Of a stretch of DNA of 64,000 nt, positions 10,391 through 21,110 are shown piece after piece. The stretch spans positions 25,315,001-25,379,000 of the forward strand of contig CP142460.1 in the NCBI GenBank assembly GCA_038049695.1, written 5' to 3'. Source of the DNA: Cinnamomum chago (Eukaryota > Streptophyta > Magnoliopsida > Laurales > Lauraceae). The position numbers and the translations under genes were made by a program. Position 1 is the first letter of the stretch; every line of letters starts with the position of its first letter. The notes under the pieces are model-generated. The model worked only from the letters and a program-made list of their open reading frames with translations. It did not search any database and was not told where the DNA came from.

Positions 10391-12050
10391 GTGGATGAAA
10401 GTTCTAATGGATGGATAATTGATTTAGGGGCAACCAAGCACGTGACAAAGGATATGATTGGTTTTCGGGAGTTCCAGTCAATAGATGTCGATTGTAACAA
10501 GCTCTGCATGGGAAATAATTCTTCAAAAGACGTATTGGGAATTAGTGATTATTTTCTTCCAACGTCTACAAGAAAAACTATGGTACTCCATGAGACGCTT
10601 TTTGTACCTGGCATGAGGCAGAATCTCCTCTCTGTTTGCCGGTTCACGAAGGACGGTTTTGATTTTCGTTTGACTAGGAATAGAGTTTCCATTAGAAAAA
10701 ATAGTTCTATTTATGCATGGGGTTTTATTATAGGAGACTTATACGTTTTGGATTTCAATAATTCAATGGTTGGATTTTCTGATTTATTTACGATGCATGA
10801 CTCAAGTTCCGAATCTATTAAGTGGCATGCTTGATTGGGCCACATAGGAAAAGATTGAATGATCTGATTGGCTAGGGAAGGACAGCTTGGATCTCTCACA
10901 CAAGTATAGTTGCCCACATGGGAATCTTGTGTAACAAGCAAAACAATAAGAAAACATTTTTCCAAAGGCAGAAAGATCTAAGGCCACCCTTGAAATCATC
11001 CACTCTAACATTTGTGGACTAATGAATGTGGCTAATAGACAAGGAACTCGATATTTTATTACTTTTATTGATGATTACTCTCGTTATGGTCGTGTGTTTC
11101 TTATTTCCCACAAAAATGAGGCAATTGATTTTTTTTTTTAAATTTTTATAAAAGAAGTTCAAAATCAGTTTGATAAAAACGTCAAGACCTTTAGGACCGA
11201 TCGAGGTGGAGAATACACTTCGGAGATTTTTAAAAGTTTTTGCATGGAAAATGAAATTTCTCGTCAACTGACTATGGCTTACACCCTACAACAAAACGGA
11301 GTCGTAGAAAGACGAAACAAGACCTTGCTAGACATGGTTAGATCAATGATAGCTCATGCGAACTTACCTGTCTCCTTTTGGGGAGATGCGTTATTAACTG
11401 CAGCATATATATTAAATAGAGTCCCTTCTAAGTTTGTTCCAAAAACTCCATCAGTTGTGGACCGGTAGAAAACCTTCCTTGGGAGACCTACGTCCATGGG
11501 GTTCTTTAGGGCATGTCCTTATCCCGCATCCTAATAAATTGGAGCGTAAGACAATTTCAAGTATCTTTGTGAGATACGCTGAATTGTCAAAAGGATACGT
11601 TCTAATTCATGAGGATGTCAACGTCAGATTAATTGAAAAAGAATCTCGTGATGTAGATTTCTTCGAGTTTCAATATCATGAAAAGAAGAAGACAAGGGTG
11701 TTCATTGAACTATTTGAAATGGGTGACTTCTCCTACCAAGGGGAGCCAACACCACTTGCTGGTCTTAGTGGGAGAGATCATATGGAGTCATAGGCAAGTG
11801 AGAGTGATCATGATGCCCTTCTTCGTTCTTCTTGTGGATTAATTTCCAAGAAGTATTTTGAAATTGAGAGAACTTCTTATGCATACATTGTAACTGATGA
11901 GGAAGAACCACGTTCTTATAAAGAAGCAATGGAATTGGTAAACTCGAAGGAATGGATGCTCGCAATGAATGATGAGATCAGCTCTATGCGTAAGAACCAT
12001 GTATGGGATCTTGTGGATCTTCCAAATGATAGGAAAGCCATTATGGATCC
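10391..12050 (+). pseudogene. Copia pol: protease, integrase, start of reverse transcriptase
   Basis: The protease block reads WIIDLGATKHV at 10412-10444. Copia proteases normally have Asp-Ser-Gly, so DLG is an altered active site. The GAG-pre-integrase block (KWHA-stop-LGHIG, about 10820) has TGA where Arg is usual, probably from CGA. The integrase core follows with ITFIDDYSRYG (about 11062), FRTDRGGEY (about 11191) and [18 protein letters not shown] (about 11298), which covers the D,D,E residues. A frameshift near 11464 leads to the IN C-terminus, then a stop at 11791-11793. The RVT_2 start (SYKEAMELVNSKEW, WDLVDLPNDRKAI) ends abruptly at the 3' LTR. Confidence 0.85.
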
Positions 12051-12052
12051 AT

Positions 12053-12559
12053 AGCATATTTGTGATGGGGCCCACTTGTGTTTACATGTGGGTGGATCCC
12101 ACTCATAAAGAGACACCCCTCACAAGGAATCTCATAGTGATATGGATAAGAATAGTTTGAGTTTTATCCAACTCTCTATCCTTATCATATCTCCATTCAA
12201 ATTCAAATTGAGAGAGTTTGATCCAACCTATTATTCTTGTAATCTCTCAATTCAAATTTGAATAGAGAGCTTATCACCCATTAGCCAAAGGGCTATATAT
12301 AGAAATGAGAATAAAAGTTGGCACCACTTTTAACAATATATCTTCATTCCACTAGATCTACAATTATCCATCATCATCTTCTACATCCAGGGTGTCAATC
12401 TTTGCAATTGGATCTTGAAGAGTGAATTATACGTGACTGATCTCTCATAGACAATCACAGATCTCTACACCAGTGCCTGATTCAAGCCGACGCTGTCCTT
12501 ATCGTGATTATAGCCGCCAGCTCTTATAGATCCTACTTCTGCTACATCTACATCCTACA
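12053..12559 (+). repeat. 3' LTR of the copia element (5' edge lost)
   Basis: It aligns with the 5' LTR from GCATATTTGTGATGGG to CATCCTACA. The first bases (TGTTG) and the polypurine tract are missing because the deletion that removed most of RT ends here. It is followed by the CAAAG duplication. Confidence 0.88.
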
Positions 12560-12564
12560 CAAAG

Positions 12565-12970
12565 GTCTGCTCACCCAAGGAAGCTGAAGCGAGGGCGGCG
12601 GTCTTCTTTGCTCTCATGATTGCTAAACCCAAGGGCTTCCCTAAAGTTTGTGTTTTGTTGGATGCTAAGGACGTGGTGGACGTTCTCAATGGTTGCTATG
12701 ATTGGACTATCAACCCAATAATTTTAGATATCAAAGACTTAGTCTCATCTTTTGTCTATGTCAGATTTTTCTTTTGTTCCTAGGTCTAAGAATGATGGTG
12801 CTCACATGCTTGCTAAACTAAATTATAGGTTGAATCAAAACTTTATTTTGGGTTGGAGTAGGGACTAGGTGGGGATGGATAAGCGGTTTATTGTCATTGT
12901 TTCATCTTTTTTTTTTTTTTTGTTGTTGTCTGGCCTTTGGTTTCTATTTACCCAAAAAAACAAAAAAGCA
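12565..12970 (+). pseudogene. L1-type LINE ORF2, right half: RNase H and 3' tail
   Basis: Directly after the CAAAG duplication the frame resumes as VCSPKEAEARAAVFFAL, LLDAKDVVDVLNG and, after a frameshift near 12780, NDGAHMLAKL. With the left half this restores the order of the RNase H active-site segments: Asp in DAAF, Glu in EAEARA, Asp in LLDAKD and Asp in the last block. The frame closes at about 12868. A T-rich trailer and an A-rich end (AAAAAAACAAAAAAG, about 12953-12967) follow, as expected for a LINE 3' end. Removal of 2579-12564 rejoins the protein in frame at the lysine of GPK-VCS. Confidence 0.8.
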
Positions 12971-13778
12971 CCCAGCAACTTCTTTCATGTTATGTCCACA
13001 ATTTAGGCTTTAGATATAGAAAAAGGTAAAATCCACCATCATACACTAGTAGATTCACTAATAGCCCCATAGCTCACGGATCAAGACTAGCATTTGGGTT
13101 TTATAAGTTATTAAAATACGCTAGAGCCTACACTAGCATGATTAAGTCTGAATTCTGAGATGCTCATAATCATAATGATCCCGATGCTTATAAGTGGGTC
13201 CACTTAGTAAAATCTGAACCATTCAAAATAGATATATCCCCTTTTTAATGGGCTCCCACCAAATTTAACTCTTAAAAGATTTAGTTTCACCATCAGCTTA
13301 ATCACATATAACATAGATAGATTTTTCATCATACTTCATTCATGTTTCTTATGTAATTAATCTGATGGCGGGTCCAACTCATATTGAATTTAAATTTGAT
13401 GAAAGCCCACAAAAGATGGAATTAAACATTTAGTTTGAATGGTACATATTTTATTTAGTGTCCCACCAGCTAGAATTTAGAGGATGGCATTGTATTGGGG
13501 TGGGTTGAAACGTCCTCTTCCACCATATTTTAAGCCTCCTATCAAAGAAAACACGCTAAAGATTCTGTTGCTTGTCGGGGATTTAATAGAAAACTAGAAA
13601 TCCAAACGGACTGATTGGCAAAGGTCCAAAGCCTATCACCAACATTTCAAAAAGGTATGTGTTGAAAACTACACCACCCTTTGTTTTCTTCTTCCAAATA
13701 CCATGAATTCCACATACTCCCCTCAGTTAAATCTGAATGCCCAAAATCACTAGTCCCATTGCAAAAGAAGTCCACCAG
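12971..13778 (+). other. Intergenic region upstream of the DUF4228 gene
   Basis: About 800 bp with no recognisable coding frame or element. It should hold the promoter and 5' UTR of the gene at 13779. No convincing TATA box was picked out; CATATTTTAA near 13526 is a weak candidate. Confidence 0.4.
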
Positions 13779-14342
13779 ATGGGGAACTGTATGGCCGGAG
13801 ATGAGCGCATCAACATCATTCGCATCATGATGGATTCCGGCAGGATAATTGAGCTCAAGGGCCCCTTGCAAGTTCGAGCCTTGATAAATGACTCCCCTGG
13901 GTATGCCATTTTCCATAGGGGCAGCGCTACGTCACCTCTAATGGACCATGAACAACTCGATAGCGGTCAACTGTACTATCTCCTTCCAATGGTTAGAGAA
14001 CAATCAGAATTTCCAAACTCAGAAGCTATAGAAGAATTCGCGACGAAGATGACACCATTAAGGTTATCGACTAAGGCCTCATCCGAACTTGTGATGAACA
14101 CTACAATTGGGTCATCGCTTGAGGTCTTACCGTCACCGGGGAATGGTGTATGGAGAGTCAAATTGGTAATTAGCAGTGATCAACTACCAGAAGTCTTGTC
14201 CGAGCAGGTGAACACACAAGCCTTGATTGAGAGGATGAGGGTAGCAGCGAGCGCAAACAAAGCCACACTTAATCAGGCCAAGGGCACTTGGGGTGGAAAT
14301 TGGAGGCCGGCCATTCATAGCATATGCAATACACCTCCTTAA
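13779..14342 (+). CDS. DUF4228/PADRE-domain protein (187 aa)
   Basis: An intronless frame starts MGNCMAGDERINIIRIMM and ends in TAA at 14340-14342. The N-terminal MGNC start, a possible N-myristoylation site, is typical of the plant DUF4228 family. So are the segments GRIIELKGPLQVRALI, LDSGQLYYLLPM (about residues 64-75) and VWRVKLVISSDQLPEVLSE followed by ALIERMRVAA (about 127-160). An in-frame upstream start at 13737 would add 14 residues, but the family start argues for 13779. Family members are often induced by pathogen or abiotic stress; a biochemical activity is not established. No stops or frameshifts are seen. It is the only complete gene in the window. Confidence 0.88.
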   Translation: MGNCMAGDERINIIRIMMDSGRIIELKGPLQVRALINDSPGYAIFHRGSATSPLMDHEQLDSGQLYYLLPMVREQSEFPNSEAIEEFATKMTPLRLSTKASSELVMNTTIGSSLEVLPSPGNGVWRVKLVISSDQLPEVLSEQVNTQALIERMRVAASANKATLNQAKGTWGGNWRPAIHSICNTPP

Positions 14343-14640
14343 GAATGCCTTCTTGCATATATAGTGATCATATTTATGTATTATTTAGTATCACAGCAAG
14401 GTGATCAGTACCTAACATCTTATATAATGTAGTGATTTATGTAGAAATAGTAAGATTTGAAAGTCTGATGATGAGAATGAGCCTGCGTTAGTGTTGCAGT
14501 CTTAAGATTTATGTGTGATTTTTTTAGAAGCTAGAAGAGTGTGATGTATGTTAATTAAAGAGAGTGAAAACATCTAAGAGTGAGTGTTTTTTTCCCGTTG
14601 TGAGCTACTTGGAAAATGTTTCCATTACTCAAATTCTATG
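14343..14640 (+). other. 3' flank of the DUF4228 gene
   Basis: A/T-rich, probably 3' UTR. GTATGTTAATTAAAGAG near 14545 may serve as a polyadenylation region. No other feature. Confidence 0.35.
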
Positions 14641-15614
14641 TAGTAAGAGCAAAGTTTCTCCATGCTCACCCTCCGATTGGATACAATTCTTAGAAACGAG
14701 AGGAAACTAGGATCTCTAAATATTGCGTACAGATCACTGCGGAAATAAGCTTGAACTAATATGATGAAATCATACCTTCGAGATCTTTCTGATTTGATCT
14801 CGATCTTACAACAACCCATCGATTAAATAATTAATCTCCTCACGTTAAGATTTCAGATATCCATCGATTAAATAATTACTGACATCTATATTCAATCGAT
14901 ATCTTTATAATTCATTGAGACCTTACACTTAACTTATTTGATATGTCGGACACAAAGTCCACCTGCAGGGTTTGACATAATCTAAACTTAAAAGCTTCAT
15001 CAATGGGATATCATCAATCCCTATTACGGGATGTGGATTCCATCAATAAACTAATATCCACCATACACGTAGTGTAGTCATCCAATTCATTGAGATTATT
15101 GACCCATAAAAGATCTCACTCCTTCGTAAATCAAATGTCAAACACTAAATGTATGTGTCTATTATTTATGTCGGGATTAAGAGTACAAGCACTCATAATA
15201 ACCATTTGGATGTTCATCATCTTATATAGTCAGTATAAAGACAATAAACCCAAAAACACAGTCTTGTTCAATACACATATAGTGTACTAGCATAATGAGT
15301 TAAAACTATACCGTTTCCCGCAACCAAGAAAACATCATGCTACAATCGTACCGATGGTGTGTCCAAATCCATCTAGATTGTGAACAACAACTTATATTCC
15401 ATAAGAACCGATAAATAAGTCTTCCGTGTGTAAGTAAAACTCTACACACCAATTTGTCTACTTTATAGAATAAAGGACACTCACATGCATAATAATTAAT
15501 AATGCAACCATTTGCCCATATAAAATCCCAGTTAGATGAGAAGACAAAATATACTAAAAATGAACCAGTCAAAGACAAATACATAAAGTATGTTTTTAGA
15601 ATAAATTTCCAACA
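14640..15614 (-). mobile_element. Possible copia-type LTR remnant
   Basis: On the minus strand the sequence starts TGTTGGAAATTTATTC at 15614, a common start of plant copia LTRs, and then runs about 1 kb without coding. The other end and the target duplication were not found, so the left border is approximate. A direct repeat CCATCGATTAAATAATTA occurs at about 14817 and 14859. Confidence 0.35.
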
Positions 15615-16094
15615 ACAATGATTTTCATAGAAATGTATTAATTCATTGGAATTTAAATAGGGCATGTTTGAAATCAAGATGTATAATTAATGGTGAATGG
15701 TTAAATGTATGTATGTTATACACACACTAGCCTAAAGCCTGAGCAATGCTTGGGTTAGAATCTAAACTCAAGTAATTGAATAATAAATCAAGATTAAATA
15801 TCTATATAAGTTCAAGTTTTAAGTACATTGAGTTAAATGTTCAGTCATTCGACTATAAATGCTGAATGAGAAAATGACTTCTGAATTACAAATGTCATTT
15901 GATTGAGGGTTAAATCAAATCTTAAGGTGACTCACCTAAATAATATAATCATTGTGGGATCATGTAAATAGTCTAATGATAGTGGTTGTCTTAAATAATA
16001 GAGACTTTTACGAAATAATGAAGTTTAGAGTGTGATTAAACGTTTTGATGAAGAATGATAAGAAAAAAACGATTGAGTGGTTCGTACATTTTAT
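15615..16094. other. A/T-rich spacer, nothing recognised
   Basis: No coding frame, repeat or element boundary could be supported here. Confidence 0.4.
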
Positions 16095-17145
16095 TTTGAC
16101 AGTTTCCCCCAGTTGACAATATCAACAATAGTTAATGATATCATCAAAATGCCTTGGTGTTAAAAATCCTAAATTGATAACCCACTTCGTCCTCCTCCCC
16201 TTGAACTGTGATTTTCATGAAGGAATAGATCTTGCACCCATCTTATTTGTTTGTTTTCTTTTGTTCATTTTATTTATATAGTGCGTGTTTGATTGGGAGA
16301 ACAAAGAGAAGATGGGAAGGTGTGCCGGTAGTGGAGATGAAGGGATGCAGATGGACTAGTCTCATGTAGGTTCGTGCAAGCTGGGTTCAAATGATGGAAT
16401 GGAGATGATGGCGAAGAAGAAAAAAGATGAAAACAAAGGTGTTGCAAGTAACGGTGGTATTTATTGTGTTTGGTTTAAGGGGATGGAACTGTGATGGAGA
16501 AAAGGGTTGAAGTGGTGGTTGGTGTTTGATGTATGAAGATGGAGATTTGGAGATGATGAGGAAGATGGAGTTGTTTGCAGTTGGCGGTGGGCAAGTTTCA
16601 ATGTCCTAGAGTGGAGTTGCAATTGTAGATGGTGAAGATGGGTGCCGGCCGTTTGCAAGTCGGTTCAACTGTTCAAGTATGGTGGTGATGAAAAAGTTGG
16701 ATGAGGATGAGAAAGAGGGATGGATGAGGAAGATGGTTCAGTTGTGGTGATAGAGAAGGGTGAAGATGGCAAATTTGGGATGGAGTTAGGAAAAAAATGA
16801 GAATGGTGATGAAAGACGAGGTGGGGGTTGTCTTCTGAGAATGAGTAGTGAGTTGTGCTTGTTTGTTAGTGGGGATATTTCCTAACATTTCCATCCTCAA
16901 CCTCAATTAGATCGTCCATCATTTATTTCTCCACTCAATGCACATTTGTTTGCAAACTAAACTCAAGTAGAATCTAAGAGAAATGAAAACCCACAAAAAT
17001 TGAAGAAAATGAACAAAAAGATAGAGAGAAGATGAAATGCAGTTGAAAACTTGAGGCCTCGTGATGTTCTTAATTATACAGGTAGTTGTTGATATCGTCA
17101 ACCTAACTGACGATATTGCCAACTGAGCTAGGGATCTCGTCAAAT
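16095..17145. mobile_element. About 1-kb element with imperfect long terminal inverted repeats
   Basis: The left arm (about 16095-16147) reads CAGTTGACAATATC and then GATATCATC. The right arm (about 17084-17145), reverse-complemented, reads CAGTTGGCAATATCGTCA and then GACGATATCAAC. The two arms pair over about 50 bp with mismatches and small gaps. The interior has a purine-rich GATGG/GAAGA block at 16300-16800 and no plausible gene. No clear target duplication was found. A MULE-like or other MITE is possible; the class is not settled. Confidence 0.5.
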
Positions 17146-17264
17146 GGGTTATTTTTGTCCAAAAGATATGCATGAACAACCAATCCATAGTTTCTTCTTT
17201 TTTTTTCATAAAAATGTCTAATTAAACTATAAGCTAATTATTTCGTAAAAATCCCTAAATAATA

Positions 17265-17504
17265 TTGGACCCACATAATACCGAGTACATTTACTTATTT
17301 TATCAATGGGACCCATTGGTGAAATATGCCAAGAATGTAATCTATAGAAGGGTGGACAAATTGGATGTGATGGGTTCCATGCATGTCGTGATAAATGATA
17401 GGTTGGAGAAGTGGTTTGCTTACTGTTGGTCTCATTTAGGTAAATCTAAAATGCCCAAGGAATTCAATTATGAGGCTTTTGGTCGGAGGTCCCTCAACGC
17501 CTGA
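17265..17504 (+). other. Unassigned short open frame
   Basis: A frame of about 79 codons without ATG start at its 5' end. Internally it reads VDKLDVMGSMHVVINDRLEK and MPKEFNYEAFGRR. The composition looks protein-like, but no family is recognised. It may be a fragment of a gene or transposase. Confidence 0.2.
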
Positions 17505-17689
17505 CTTTATGGAAAATAGCCCACAATCTAAACTCATGCAACTAAAGGTCCTCTCACACATTCTCATACCTGAAATGTCTAATTTACCATTTCTTTAAAT
17601 CATATCCCATGATTGGTGGGATATCCTATTAATAATGGTTAACTACCATTTAATTGGCCACGATTAATGAAATCTCATTAATAAGATTT

Positions 17690-18600
17690 TCAAATAAATT
17701 CTAAAAACACACAAATAAATTTCAAAATAACACAAATAAATTTCAAAAGATCCAAATAAATTTCAAAAAATATAAATAAATTTTAAAAGATGAAAATCAA
17801 TATCAAAGGATCCAAATAATTTTCAAAAGATACAAATAAATTTAAAAAAATCTAAATAAATTTCAAAAGATGCAAATAAATTTCAAAAGATGTAAATAAA
17901 ATTAAAAAACAAAATTAAATTTTAAAAAAATTGCAAACACATTTACCAAAAATAAGATAACCCAATTTTTCAAATTTTAGAAAAATTTGAAAAAACACTC
18001 AAGTATTTTTGTCAAAACTCAATTAAATTTATTTCAAAAAATACAAATAAATTTCAAAAGACGCAAATAAATTTCAAAAGATGTAAATAAAATTAAAAAA
18101 AAAAATTAAATTTTAAAAAAATTGCAAACACATTTACCAAAAATAAGATAACCCAATTTTTCAAATTTTAGAAAAATTTGAAAAAACACTCAAGTATTTT
18201 TGTCAAAACTCAGTTAAATTTATTTCAAAAAATACAAATAAATTTCAAAAGACACAAATAAAATTAAAAAACATAAATAGATCTAAGAAAATACAAATAA
18301 ATTTGTCAAAAACACAGAAAGATTTGTTCAAAAAATCAGTTAAAACTTTCAAAATGGAGATAAATTTATCAGAAACTCAGCTACCTTTTTCAAAAACTCA
18401 AATAAATTTACCAAAAACTCAGATAGATTTGTTCATAACTCAGATAAATAGCCAAAAAATTAGATAGATTTGTCCAGAACTCAGATAAATTTGCACAAAA
18501 CTCAAATAAATTTGACAAAAAATCAAAAATTCATATTAATTTGACAGAAACTCATATAAATTTATCAAAAGCTCAGATAAATTTGACATAAACGCATTTT
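17690..18600. repeat. A/T-rich minisatellite, AAATAAATTTCAAAA units
   Basis: Units near 18-22 bp with the core AAATAAATTTCAAAAGAT run across about 900 bp. A larger piece of about 188 bp is tandemly duplicated inside (about 17885-18060 and 18072-18247, nearly identical). Towards 18600 the unit changes to forms such as CTCAGATAAATTTG. There is no coding capacity. Confidence 0.8.
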
Positions 18601-18603
18601 GGA

Positions 18604-18775
18604 GCTCAATCCACATTTCTCCATCACCATCCTCATCACCCAAACCTTCTTCAACGTCAGCTCCACCGCTCCTTACATCTACAACGTGGAGTCATCCTTG
18701 CTCTCCATCACCTTCATCCACCTCCCTCCCATCTCCTTCCCCATAAATGACTCCACCTCCAAGCTCAGTGGAAAC
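18604..18775 (+). pseudogene. UDP-glycosyltransferase N-terminal fragment
   Basis: Forward translation gives FSITILITQTFFNVSSTAPY, then SLLSITFIHLPPISFP, ending at TGA (SGN-stop, about 18776-18778). This matches the second beta-strand region of plant family-1 UGTs of the UGT88/UGT71 type. In those, FSITILI, a STAPYI motif and SITFHHLPPISLP occur in that order. The MGH start, the rest of the N-domain and the PSPG box are not found. It is a short gene relic beside the minisatellite. Confidence 0.5.
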
Positions 18776-18778
18776 TGA

Positions 18779-20028
18779 CCCAACTGGGTCTTGTCTTCTG
18801 TTCCAGAACTCTGCAACAAGAAGTTTGGGAACGGTAGTCTCCGCCTGTTCTTCTCGATCTCCGATGACATGGGGCATGGCGCGGTGGTCTCCGACTGACG
18901 AAGAATGACGGACGGCGATGAAGTTGTCTAAATTTGGACTATCTTCTCCGGCGAGATGGAAGCCTGGAGCCTTTGTTTGCTTTGCTTCCAGTTTTTGCAC
19001 CAGCAACCAAACCAGAAATCCCTAAATCCTCTTCTCTATTCTCCTTACAGAAAAGAATATGATCTCTCTTTGTGCCAAAAAAAGACAAAAGTCCTATTTT
19101 GACCATGTTAACAAAGTTTCAACTCTTTCTTGTTTCTGTTCCTAGAAACCCAACCAAAACCACTCCTGCAGCAACACAACTTTGCATAAAAATAACAAAG
19201 GGACAGCTGTGCATAGAAATAACAGAGGGAGAATACAAGATTTGAAATTTGTAATTTTAAAATTTTATGCCTAAAACAATTGAAAGGGGAAATCAGTCAC
19301 GAAATATGTGACCGTGTGAATATAGGGACCTATGGCTGCAAAATGTCTAGTTGCATGGACCAGAGCCCTTAAACAGAAATCACATGGACCATAGCCTCTA
19401 CACATTTCACTTCAGGGATCTATCGGTAATTTACTCTTCAATTATTCATTTAGTGGGTCCTAAACATTTAAGTTGAAGTTGCGAACAACAACTTCTCTTG
19501 CTGCTGCAAGTTGGCATTTTTCTCCAACAATTTCAAATTTAGGGTATAAGAATAATCATGGGAAAGATCCCATAAGTTTGACCACAAAGTAAACTGAATT
19601 AAATGCATATGTATGCAATCAACTTTGCAAAGATTCAAGTATGTGGGTCCATTAATCACTACAACAGTCACTATTTGGACTTTTTTTTTAAATGTCCAAT
19701 TAAATTGCATATTATTCATTTTTTACAACAAAATTAGATTTTATGAGTACATACGTGTCGATTAATCTAGCCTCGATCCTTTCATATATTCACACCCTAT
19801 ATAAGTTACAACTCAATTGGCATAAGATCGATATCAGGTTCCAGATGTAAAAAATTAAATGTGGTTAAAAATTGCGTTTTCCAATCCAACAATGAATGTA
19901 ATCCTGAGTGCATTGAAGACTCCTACAGTTATTCGGGATAAAATTGTGCATTTAATGAACAGTCTAAATCACAAAATCTTAGCACTATTGTGCAAAAAAT
20001 AAATTTGTTAATCAATCAATTTTTAAGG
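18779..20028. other. Intergenic, no element resolved
   Basis: The first 130 bp (about 18781-18895) still translate without stops as PNWVLSSVPELCNKKFGNG, which could belong to the UGT relic or another fragment. The remainder is A/T-rich and featureless to inspection. Confidence 0.3.
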
Positions 20029-21110
20029 TAAGGGGTCTTTGTCTACACCCATTTACGTATGTAAATGGTGAATATGCGTAATATTTACGCATTAGTCATG
20101 GTTGTCTACAAGTATTTACTCATCTTGTGTGTAAATCAGATGTATAAATGGTGTGAAAATGAGCTCATTTTCACACAAAGATTTGAACACCTGTTCAGGT
20201 CGGAAAAAAGAATTGCAAGCCACATGTGATTCCAAAGAATACTCGTAAGATGGTTTGGTTTTGAGGCAATTTTCGTTAAAGAGGTTTTGGGTTCGAACGC
20301 ACCTCCAATGCATTTAGAAAAATAATAATAAAAGAGACATTTCCATTAAAAAGGTTCTGGGTTCAAAACCCCCCTCTAATGCATTTATAAAATAATAATA
20401 AGAGATGCATCGAGACTGATGAAATCTATGAATGAAAACCCTCCCTGCATCTTATTCTCTTTTATGAAGGTAACATCTCTATTTCTCTCTCTTGCCTTGT
20501 TATACCAAGAAAAAAAAAGACTTTATAAAATCTATTTTTATAATTGGTTAATAGTAGCATAAAGCCGGTGAGATGCATGGGTTAAGTTTTATGCAAATTG
20601 AATAATGAATTAAGATAATATTGAACTAAATATTAATTAATAAAAATATTAATAATAATCCTAATTTCTTAAACAACAAACTATAAACTCATATTTCCTT
20701 AATCAAACATGTTGGAATGCATTTTTTTTAAGGTGATCATTGTTAGAAATGTATATTTTTGAAAAGTATACTTCATGTTGAAAGACATGTTCTTTTTTAA
20801 GCATCTAAAATGCAAATGAAAACTTTGATATAAATTAGACCTTTTTTTTGTCTCCTTTTCATATCATTATAGTAGAATATAATTTAATGATTAGTAAGTA
20901 TCATTTATAAAATCATTTAATACATATACACATATCATTGAAACAAACGTAGAAAAATGAATCACATGTGTAAATGATGCGAAAATAGTGTTATTAGACA
21001 AACATTGTAAAAAGAAACACATGTGTACACGTTACATACTTAAATTTTGAATATTCATCATTTACATGTATAAATTGTATTTACATATCCCACGCGTAAA
21101 AGACAAACGA

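Larger units (their letters stand above)
2579..12559 (+). mobile_element. Ty1/copia retrotransposon, deleted and nested
   Basis: The element is bounded by a 5-bp target duplication CAAAG (2574-2578 and 12560-12564). It has a 5' LTR, an initiator-tRNA-Met primer site, gag, protease, integrase, the first part of the reverse transcriptase and a 3' LTR. The domain order PR-IN-RT is diagnostic of Ty1/copia. Most of RT, all of RNase H and the polypurine tract are missing, because the RT frame runs straight into the 3' LTR near 12050. A MITE (3745-4524) and a 3.86-kb solo LTR (5900-9754) have inserted into it. It lies inside an older L1 copy. Confidence 0.9.

Noticed and set aside
16461-16906. Minus-strand His/Ser/Pro-rich open frames
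   Set aside because: They are by-products of a purine-rich GATGG/GAAGA stretch in a non-coding element; low complexity and no start context or homology.
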